From assembly GCA_015660855.1 (NCBI GenBank), contig JACSDG010000031.1, forward strand, positions 1 through 53,017: 53,017 bases of DNA, read 5' to 3'. The notes under the pieces were generated by a model that saw only the letters and a program-made list of their open reading frames with translations, searched no databases and was not told where the DNA came from. Numbering within the stretch: position 1 is the stretch's first letter; every line of letters starts with the position of its first letter. This DNA comes from Magnetococcales bacterium. GTDB taxonomy: Bacteria; Pseudomonadota; Magnetococcia; Magnetococcales; UBA8363. Of the stretch, positions 27,690-34,720 are shown in pieces. Both the position numbers and the translations under genes were made by a program.

Positions 27690-27944
27690 CTACAGGCATT
27701 CTTCGACCAGATCAATAATATCTTCCACACTTTCCAAATCGGTGATCTGATCGACATCGAAGACAAGACCGAAACGTTCTTCCACCTGGGTGATGATGGC
27801 GACGTGTTTCAAAGAATCCCATTGCGGCACATCGCCGAACATCCACTCCAAATCGACTACATCCTTGGGGAGTTTAAGGACATCGGCAATGATGGCAACC
27901 ACCCGCTCCTGAATGGAGTGTCTGTCGAAATTTTGATCTGGCAT
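27690..27944 (-). CDS. Acyl carrier protein-like protein
   Basis: This 84-residue protein is of ACP fold. The phosphopantetheine attachment Ser is in WDSLKH (DSL motif) near residue 44, followed by VEERFGLVFDVDQI and a last helix SVEDIIDLVEE. An open frame continues upstream to 28076, but those extra 44 codons are translated dispersed repeat, so the ATG at 27944 (MPDQNF) is chosen. No ketosynthase, AMP-ligase or acyltransferase gene adjoins it, and dispersed repeats flank both sides. It may serve a distant lipid or specialised pathway. Confidence 0.82.
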   Translation of the reverse strand: MPDQNFDRHSIQERVVAIIADVLKLPKDVVDLEWMFGDVPQWDSLKHVAIITQVEERFGLVFDVDQITDLESVEDIIDLVEECL

Positions 27945-27957
27945 GTTCAGACAACCC

Positions 27958-28075
27958 CAGAATATCATGCCCTTCGGGCAAAAAATCAAAATCAAAACCC
28001 TGGGGGCTTCGCCCCCAAATCCCCCCCGGACCCCCACAAAAATTTTTGCCAAACTTTGTTTTTCCGATACGCGCA
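27958..28075 (-). repeat. Dispersed modular repeat, copy 5 (modules A, B, C)
   Basis: All three modules are present in minus orientation: module A ends near 28075, the perfect hairpin TGGGGGC-TTC-GCCCCCA is at 28001-28017, and the GCCCTTCGGGC hairpin is near 27969. Its minus-strand frame is open and in phase with the ACP gene, which can mislead start prediction. Confidence 0.8.
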
Positions 28076-28141
28076 ACCAAACAGACTCGAAGGAACAAAA
28101 GCCTCCCGTCGAAAGCCAGCGATCGACCTACCCCCGAGAGA

Positions 28142-29341
28142 TCAAAAGGTCGTGTGCTGCTTGATGCCGTTTTCCGCCCGTTCACCCCAGCCGGTCATCA
28201 AGGCGGCAGGATTGTTGGCAACGATTTTCTCCCCATCCTTTAGACCGGAAAGGACACTGACGAAATCTTTGTCAACGAACCCGCCCAGCCGCACCATCCG
28301 CAATTCCGGGCTGCCGTTTTCCACCAAGGCTAGGACAGCCGGCAAACTTCCGCGCCAAATGACCGCAGCACGGGGAACGGTGGGAAGCGATTTGGCCTGA
28401 GAGGTATGATCGGGGATCATCACCTCGGCATACATCCCCAACAAACCATGCCCGCTGGGTTTTTCAGTCAATTCAAGCTTGACGGTGACCGTATGACGCT
28501 GCGGATCGGCCATAGGGTAAATCTGCACCACTTTTGTTTCCACCATGGCATCGTTGATGTCCAAGCGGGCCTGGATCACCATGTCTTTTTTGATGCCGGC
28601 GACAATGCGCGCAGGCACATCCACCTTGATTCTGAGGCGGCTGGGATCGGCGAAGGAAACCAGCGGCATCCCCGGCTGAACCGTATCCCCCTTCTCTACA
28701 TGCTTGACGGTGATGATGCCGTTGAACGGAGCAATGGAACGGGCATCGCGCAGCTTGGCGTTGATCTCCTTGATGGCAGACTGGGCCTGGATAATCGACA
28801 TGTGAGCCTGCTGTACCTGTACGCCATGGGCATAATTTTGGGCGTAGTCACTCAAACCCGGATTGTCCATCCCCATCATAGAGGAAAAAGGCCGAGTAAA
28901 GGCGCGGTCAAACATGCGCGGCATCCCCATCCCCATGTTGTCGGAAGCCATGGGAGAACCGGAGTAGACCTGCCGGTTAAACTGGACGTTGTTGTTTTGG
29001 AACATGGACTGGGCCTTGGCAAGCTCCGCCTGAGCCGAGTCTCTCTTGGCCAGCAGGTCGGACTCTTCGATGGAAACAAGGACAACCCCCTTGTTGAAGG
29101 CGTCGCCTTCGGTCCCGGAGATAGAGCGAATCCGTCCAGGAATCTGGGCCGAGAGGGTCACATCCCGAAAGGGAACCACCGTCCCGCCCAAGGTCACCGT
29201 ATCACTCACCTCCCTGGATTGAACCGTAAAGACATCTTTTGCCTCCTCCGCAGCCACAGATCTGGCCGGACAAACACCGGCGAAAAATATCATCAGGCCC
29301 ATCAGTGGAAGGATTTTGCTTGGATTTCCTTTCGTAGACAC
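28142..29341 (-). CDS. RND-type efflux periplasmic adaptor (HlyD/MFP family)
   Basis: This 399-residue protein has a signal peptide (STKGNPSK, hydrophobic core, cleavage near ARSVAAEE). The lipoyl-type half motif PGRIRSISGTEGDAFNKG and its partner RSIAPFNGIITVKHVEKGD bracket a helical hairpin. Beta-barrel and membrane-proximal domains follow. The hairpin holds a Met-rich insert near 28870-28965 (MASDNMGMGMPRMF and MMGMDN), which could bind metal. I prefer the GTG at 29341 because AGGGGG lies 9 nt upstream and it gives a clean signal peptide; a TTG at 29398 would add 19 residues. No RND pump or outer-membrane gene is adjacent, so it is an orphan here. Confidence 0.85.
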   Translation of the reverse strand: MSTKGNPSKILPLMGLMIFFAGVCPARSVAAEEAKDVFTVQSREVSDTVTLGGTVVPFRDVTLSAQIPGRIRSISGTEGDAFNKGVVLVSIEESDLLAKRDSAQAELAKAQSMFQNNNVQFNRQVYSGSPMASDNMGMGMPRMFDRAFTRPFSSMMGMDNPGLSDYAQNYAHGVQVQQAHMSIIQAQSAIKEINAKLRDARSIAPFNGIITVKHVEKGDTVQPGMPLVSFADPSRLRIKVDVPARIVAGIKKDMVIQARLDINDAMVETKVVQIYPMADPQRHTVTVKLELTEKPSGHGLLGMYAEVMIPDHTSQAKSLPTVPRAAVIWRGSLPAVLALVENGSPELRMVRLGGFVDKDFVSVLSGLKDGEKIVANNPAALMTGWGERAENGIKQHTTF

Positions 29342-29706
29342 GATCTGATTTCCCCCTGGTAGAGAAGTGGAACAAGCCTGATTGGCGGACGGTTCCAAGT
29401 CAGTAAAGCCCCGCTTGGATCACATTAAGCTACCACAAAGGCCCATGAAGCACCATGGAAAAACAAGATGAAACGCCCCCCTGGAAAAGTTGTAGGAAAA
29501 TGCGTGAGTTTGCCCTATTCCCGCCGACAGAACGATCACACAAGGTCCGCAGTTTTTCGTAGGCTCCCACCAGTCGCCCCCCCCTCGATGGCATCATCAT
29601 CAGGGTAAAAAAAAGGACTCCGAACCTTGCCAGACAAGGGATTCGCATGGTTATATCCCCTTAGGGGGATTTCTACCACCGTTACGAATACGCCGGAATC
29701 CTTGCG
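29342..29706. other. 365-nt divergent intergenic region
   Basis: This separates the adaptor gene from the HD-GYP gene and should hold both promoters. It contains a small palindrome TATCCCCTTAGGGGGAT near 29653, reminiscent of the dispersed-repeat core. The minus-strand frame of 72 codons here has no recognisable features and I do not call it. Confidence 0.4.
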
Positions 29707-32295
29707 ATGGTCATTGCTAAATCCACTCCGATCAAAACCCTCGTGCCGGCTCCGATCAAAACCCTCATGCCCGCGATCATCGCCATTTCTCGAATCGGAC
29801 TGGCCCTCTTTGCCATTGAGTTTATCGTCATGCTCATTCTGCCTCGGTTGATCGGCGAGGGAGGAATGGAAACTTGGTTCGCTACGGTGGGAGATGCCTT
29901 TTTACTGGCGGTACTTTCAACCCCTGTAATCATTAAAATATTGCGCCAAGAATACAAAAATGAAAAATTTTTCTTCAACTCCAAATTATCGTTTAGTTTT
30001 GTCGCCTTTAACGTAGGTGTTGCCATCTTTTCCGTCACATTTTCAGTGGAATGTGGCATCATGCTCCTTGTCCCTCTGACAGGATTCACGGAAGGATCCT
30101 TCATCCTGGCGGCTCTGGACGCCGCTCTGCTCGCCCTGGTCGCCGCCCCTGTCGTCTTCTTCCTTGTCGTGGTGGATCGCGGTCGTATCTTTACCTTCTC
30201 CAATACCGACAAGTTGCGTAACGTCAGGCGACAGTTTCTACTGCTGTTCCTTCCACAGCTTGTGTTTTTTTCGTTGATTACTGAGGCACTCTACTTTCAG
30301 GAAACCCGATCCCAGAGAAAACATGTTGCCGCCGAAGATGTTCGCAGACTGGAATTGCTCCGGGATAATCTGGCGCGGGAAATGGCCCATGTGGCAGAAG
30401 ATTTACGGTTACTGATACGGGATCCGAATATTATCGAAACCATAAAGGGCAATCTGGAGGCGGAAAAATTATTGATTCAAAATTTTTCACAGTTATTGCT
30501 GGCAAAAAATCGCTACCAAGGTGCCTCTCTCATCACTCCCCATGGAAAAACCCTGGTTCATGTTGATCGGCGCAACATGGGTCGCAACACACAGGAAACA
30601 GCGGAACATATCGTAGACCGTCCAAAAGAAACGGCCAGCCCGGACGACAGGAATACGGGCGATGTCATCCTGATTTCCCCGCCCCACTCCCAACAGGACC
30701 ATTCCGTGTTGCGGTTCACATTCCCCATTCAGAACGTACAAAGTCAAAGGGTTGCAACGATTTATCTGGACAGCCTGTGGGACACATTTGAGGCCATCAT
30801 CAACAATCAGGCCCCCCATATGGTGGGACAATTGCATCTTTTTTCCGCCGGTCAATCGCCCATTTACTCTTTTGGTCCCGCCTCCCATGATTTGTCCGTG
30901 GAGAATGGCAGTCTGTGGGAAAAAATAATCGCCGCCCAAAGTCCGCACATTGAACATGAAAAGGGGGTGATCCTTTTTGCAACGGTGCATTCCCTGACAG
31001 GTTTCCGTGGTCCTCTCTGGAAACTGGTTTCCTGGATTTCCCTAGAAAAACAAGGTGTCCTTCAGTCCGCTTTTCGGCGGCACCTGCTCATTTTCCAATC
31101 CCTGTTGATCGTCCTGGCAGCCATCGGAAGTTGGATTTTTTCTCAAACCATCGTCAACCGGCGCGAAGCGGACGCCCGCAATGAACGGGCACATCAATCA
31201 CGTATCACCTTGAGCGCGCTCCTCGAAACCACCCTGACCCCCATGACCATGGAAAAGCAACTGCACACCGCCCTGCAAATCGTCAGTACAACCCCCTGGG
31301 TGGGCATGACCGGCAAGGGAGCCATGTTTCTTACAGACCCCAATTTGCAACAAATGCACCTGGCGGCACAGGAAAATCTAAGCCTGGGTGAACAACAGCG
31401 ACTCAAAAGGGTACCCGTGGCCCGGTGCCTTTGCCAACAAAACAACAACTCGCGCAAAGTTCTTAAGTTTCCAAAAGATTTCCCCGACCATGTCCCTTGC
31501 CTGGACAACACCAGCCGAGGGAGCTATTGCATTCCTATTCCAGGGATCCATGGACCTCTGGGGGTGATGCACATGCAGTTGAAATCGGGACAACCATCCT
31601 ACGACGAAGAAGCCTTCTTCTCCACCGTGGCAGGTACTCTTTCAGGAATCATCGAAAGGCGCAGGATGGAATCGGAGCTGCAACATAAAAATGAAGAACT
31701 CAGAAGAACCCGCCTCGACATCATCCACCGTCTGGGAATGGCCGCCGAATATCGGGATCAAGACACCGGATTGCATGTGGTACGCATGAGCAAATATGCC
31801 ACCATTTTGGCACGGGCCGCTGGTTTTTCAGAAGAATTTTGCGAAATCTTGACCAACGCCGCCCCCATGCACGACATCGGTAAAATCGGAATTCCCGATC
31901 ATATCCTCCTCAAGCCAGCCCTTTTGGACGAACATGAGAGAGAAATCATGAAACAACATACCTTGATCGGTTCTGTCATGTTGCATGGTTACGAGGCGGA
32001 GCCCATGAATACTGCCCATATCATTGCCCTGACCCACCACGAACGCTGGGATGGCAAAGGCTATCCTATTGGTGTTCCCGGCGAGGAAATCCCCATCGAA
32101 GGGCGAATATGCGCCATCGCGGATGTTTTCGATGCCCTCACCAGCGACCGGCCCTACAAAAAAGCCTGGAGTGTCGAACGAACCCTTGAAGAAATTCGCT
32201 CCTCCGCAGGAACCGCTTTCGACCCGGACCTAGTGGCTACCTTCGGGGATATTTTCCCGGAAATTGTCGCCGTCCGGGCCATCTATAACGAGTGA
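29707..32295 (+). CDS. Membrane-bound HD-GYP phosphodiesterase with periplasmic sensor and GAF-like domain
   Basis: This 862-residue protein should degrade c-di-GMP. Five hydrophobic helices lie in the first ~195 residues. A long extracytoplasmic segment (about 196-458, Cache-like in layout) comes next, then a membrane helix (about 460-480) and a GAF-like region (about 505-645). The HD-GYP domain has the HD pair in MHDIGKIG (722-723) and HHERWDGKGYP near residue 777, all intact. Several early ATGs exist; 29707 keeps the full membrane region. It is convergent with the GGDEF gene downstream (8 nt between stops), an opposing-enzyme pair. Confidence 0.88.
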   Translation: MVIAKSTPIKTLVPAPIKTLMPAIIAISRIGLALFAIEFIVMLILPRLIGEGGMETWFATVGDAFLLAVLSTPVIIKILRQEYKNEKFFFNSKLSFSFVAFNVGVAIFSVTFSVECGIMLLVPLTGFTEGSFILAALDAALLALVAAPVVFFLVVVDRGRIFTFSNTDKLRNVRRQFLLLFLPQLVFFSLITEALYFQETRSQRKHVAAEDVRRLELLRDNLAREMAHVAEDLRLLIRDPNIIETIKGNLEAEKLLIQNFSQLLLAKNRYQGASLITPHGKTLVHVDRRNMGRNTQETAEHIVDRPKETASPDDRNTGDVILISPPHSQQDHSVLRFTFPIQNVQSQRVATIYLDSLWDTFEAIINNQAPHMVGQLHLFSAGQSPIYSFGPASHDLSVENGSLWEKIIAAQSPHIEHEKGVILFATVHSLTGFRGPLWKLVSWISLEKQGVLQSAFRRHLLIFQSLLIVLAAIGSWIFSQTIVNRREADARNERAHQSRITLSALLETTLTPMTMEKQLHTALQIVSTTPWVGMTGKGAMFLTDPNLQQMHLAAQENLSLGEQQRLKRVPVARCLCQQNNNSRKVLKFPKDFPDHVPCLDNTSRGSYCIPIPGIHGPLGVMHMQLKSGQPSYDEEAFFSTVAGTLSGIIERRRMESELQHKNEELRRTRLDIIHRLGMAAEYRDQDTGLHVVRMSKYATILARAAGFSEEFCEILTNAAPMHDIGKIGIPDHILLKPALLDEHEREIMKQHTLIGSVMLHGYEAEPMNTAHIIALTHHERWDGKGYPIGVPGEEIPIEGRICAIADVFDALTSDRPYKKAWSVERTLEEIRSSAGTAFDPDLVATFGDIFPEIVAVRAIYNE

Positions 32296-32303
32296 CCCTT
32301 CCT

Positions 32304-34451
32304 TCAATCCCAGGACGTTGCCGCCGCCTCTAGATCGCTCCAGTGCATGACCCGGTTTCTTCCCGATCTTTTCACGGCGTAGAGGGCTTTGTCGGCCAGT
32401 TTGACCAATTCCATGGGGTTATTGACCTTCGCCTGGGGATATGAAGCCACCCCTATACTGATGGTCACCTTCATGGACCGAACCTCCATGTCCTCAATCT
32501 TGCGCCGAAAGTTCTCCGCAACCAACATCGCCCCTGAGGAACCCGTGTTGGTTAACACCAAACAAAATTCCTCCCCACCGTAACGACAGGAATAATCGCT
32601 TTGGCGCAAATTGCTGCGGGCCGCTTCACCAATGCTTTCCAATACCAAATCACCCATATCATGGCCATAGGTGTCGTTAAATTTTTTAAAATGATCCACA
32701 TCAAAGAATAAGACAGACAATTCCAAATGATACCGGCTGGCCCGACTGAATTCCTTGACCATGAATTCTTCCAGCCAACGCCGGTTGAACAAACCAGTCA
32801 ATTTGTCGGTAACCGAAATTTTTCTTAATTCCGACTCCAATTGTTTTTCCTGGGTCACATCCCGCATCAAGGCAATCGAGCCGATTTTGCCTCCATTTTG
32901 ATCCAAGAAACTCGAAGCATAAAAATTAAGGACACGTCCCTTATACACCACAACTTCTGGAAGATTTTTATTGTCAGGATTTATGTAACTTTTAATGTAG
33001 TCGGGTTCATCCACCAGATTAAAAAAACCTTCGCTCCGAATCTGCTCCGCTGTTTTGTCCAGCAAACGCTCTGCGGAGGGATTAACCAAAACGACAGCAT
33101 CATCCTGGTCGGAAACAATAATTCCTTCACGGGTCGTGTGGATGATGGTGGTCAGTTTGTTTCTTTCCTGCAACAGAAAGGATTGATTACGGCGTATTTC
33201 CCGACTCATTTCGTTGAACAGGGCAACAATTTTCCCCAGTTCATCATTGGATTCGATTGGAAGATCATCGCGAAAACGATTCTCCTCAAGATCGTGCATT
33301 GCCGCAGATAAAAGTTTAAGCGGCTGCGTAATATGACCAGAAACAATACGTACAGCGACAGTCCCAACGATCAATACTAAAAATACTGTAAACAGAATCA
33401 TGTTGCGAATACCCGCCAGGGATGAATCTCCCTTTAGCAGATTTTCGTAGGATTGAACACGCACCAAGCTCCAGTCAAACTGGGGCAAGGATTTGTAACT
33501 GACAAAATAACGCTTGGAATCGGTGTCGAAATGACCATAACCCTCGTTACCCGCACGGGCTTGTTCCATCAGGGCGAGAAAGCCGGGATCGTTGGAAATG
33601 GTACGCACATGGGACAGATAATCTTCCAGGTTGGGTTTTCCTTCGCGTATGAATTCAGGCTTTTGCAAAAAATCCGTCGCTTTGGCACTATCCACAATCA
33701 CCAACCCGTCAATGGTCTGAATGAACATGCGATCGGACAACGGATCAACCTTTTCGGTGCTGGTATTATTTCTGCGGGGGGTGCTGGCATCGGTTATAAA
33801 TTTTTGAAATAAGCTTAATGGGATCTCAAAATGGTAAAATGCAGGAATGGTTCCGTCATCCAAAACCACCGGAGAGGTGTAGGCAAACACCCACTCAGCG
33901 ACATCTGTCGACATATAGGGTCGGGATACATAAACCTCACCGGCGGGCAGATCAAAGGAGGGTTTGAAAAAAGGGGTTGAAGCCTCACTGGCCGACAAAT
34001 CCTCGTTGGCCGCCACTTTGCCACGGGTAATGCGTGTATGTTCCTGGCCCGATCGGTCGATGATGCAAGTTTCAACGATGGGGAAACGTTTTTGCAGTGA
34101 GAAGGTCCATTGGTTGAGTTGTTCACGCAAATAGCGCTGCCGCCATGACAACGCCAGCTTGCCTTCAGCATTGAGGAGATGACCTTTCAAAGTTTCCGGC
34201 AGGGAAAAATAATCTTTGAAAATGCGGTTCTCCAGTGCGAAGACCATGGCACTCTTGGCCTGCTCGTGGAAAACCTGATTCTTTCCAAATATATGTTCTA
34301 TATCATTGTGCATGTCCCCAATAGCACTGGAAATGACCGCCTCCTCCGTTTTGTTGAAGGAAAACCAGCCAATGCTTCCCGTGGCCAGGACAAGCAGCAC
34401 GGAGAAGATAAAAGAAAACTTATTTTGAATTTTATAGAGAGAAAAGGCCAT
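32304..34451 (-). CDS. Diguanylate cyclase with Cache-like, HAMP, PAS and GGDEF domains
   Basis: This 715-residue protein makes c-di-GMP. A membrane helix near residues 12-30 is followed by a ~300-residue periplasmic sensor, a second helix with LFTVFLVLIVGTVAV, HAMP, a PAS domain with IIVSDQDDAVVLVNPSAERLL, and a GGDEF domain. The active site is GGEEF near residue 624, and an RQSD inhibitory site lies five residues before it, so product feedback is expected. The ATG at 34451 has GGAAAG 10 nt upstream; a TTG at 34469 is an alternative. It is divergent from the CHAT gene. Confidence 0.9.
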   Translation of the reverse strand: MAFSLYKIQNKFSFIFSVLLVLATGSIGWFSFNKTEEAVISSAIGDMHNDIEHIFGKNQVFHEQAKSAMVFALENRIFKDYFSLPETLKGHLLNAEGKLALSWRQRYLREQLNQWTFSLQKRFPIVETCIIDRSGQEHTRITRGKVAANEDLSASEASTPFFKPSFDLPAGEVYVSRPYMSTDVAEWVFAYTSPVVLDDGTIPAFYHFEIPLSLFQKFITDASTPRRNNTSTEKVDPLSDRMFIQTIDGLVIVDSAKATDFLQKPEFIREGKPNLEDYLSHVRTISNDPGFLALMEQARAGNEGYGHFDTDSKRYFVSYKSLPQFDWSLVRVQSYENLLKGDSSLAGIRNMILFTVFLVLIVGTVAVRIVSGHITQPLKLLSAAMHDLEENRFRDDLPIESNDELGKIVALFNEMSREIRRNQSFLLQERNKLTTIIHTTREGIIVSDQDDAVVLVNPSAERLLDKTAEQIRSEGFFNLVDEPDYIKSYINPDNKNLPEVVVYKGRVLNFYASSFLDQNGGKIGSIALMRDVTQEKQLESELRKISVTDKLTGLFNRRWLEEFMVKEFSRASRYHLELSVLFFDVDHFKKFNDTYGHDMGDLVLESIGEAARSNLRQSDYSCRYGGEEFCLVLTNTGSSGAMLVAENFRRKIEDMEVRSMKVTISIGVASYPQAKVNNPMELVKLADKALYAVKRSGRNRVMHWSDLEAAATSWD

Positions 34452-34630
34452 GTTAACGAAGCTTTCCAACCTAAAGCGTAACGCCGATCAGGCAAACCAG
34501 GGGCTCAACCTCGAAAATCCCGGTTCGGATTTTACCTTGCTTCACCACCCACGCGCCATGGATTGCTTGACGAAAGAATCGTTTCAACCTTGGAAAAATA
34601 GGGGTGGATGCAGCGGTTAAAAATAACTTG

Positions 34631-34713
34631 CCATGGAACCAACTATTAAAATACTGTGACGCATCATGTGTTGAACGACGGAGGTTGGCTCTGGTTTTTT
34701 GGTGGGTGGAGGG
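34631..34713 (+). repeat. 5' flank block of the CHAT gene, homologous to the DUF4258 upstream region
   Basis: CCATGGAACCAACTATTAAA and the following ~20 nt align with 40485-40525 with one 1-nt gap. After ~27 extra nt, CTGGTTTTTTGGTGGGTGGA aligns with 40524-40546. The block ends at the ribosome site of the CHAT gene. It may carry the promoter. Confidence 0.65.
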
Positions 34714-34720
34714 AAAATCC

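Noticed and set aside
27690-28076. Long form of the acyl carrier protein (128 codons)
   Set aside because: The first 44 codons are dispersed repeat sequence found elsewhere outside genes; the ACP family starts near 27944.
29399-29648. 72-codon minus-strand frame (29430-29648)
   Set aside because: No ribosome site, no domain and unusual composition; it lies in the divergent promoter region.
34473-34630. Minus-strand 87-codon frame upstream of the GGDEF gene
   Set aside because: It crosses the CHAT 5' flank block, has no motif and no good initiation site.
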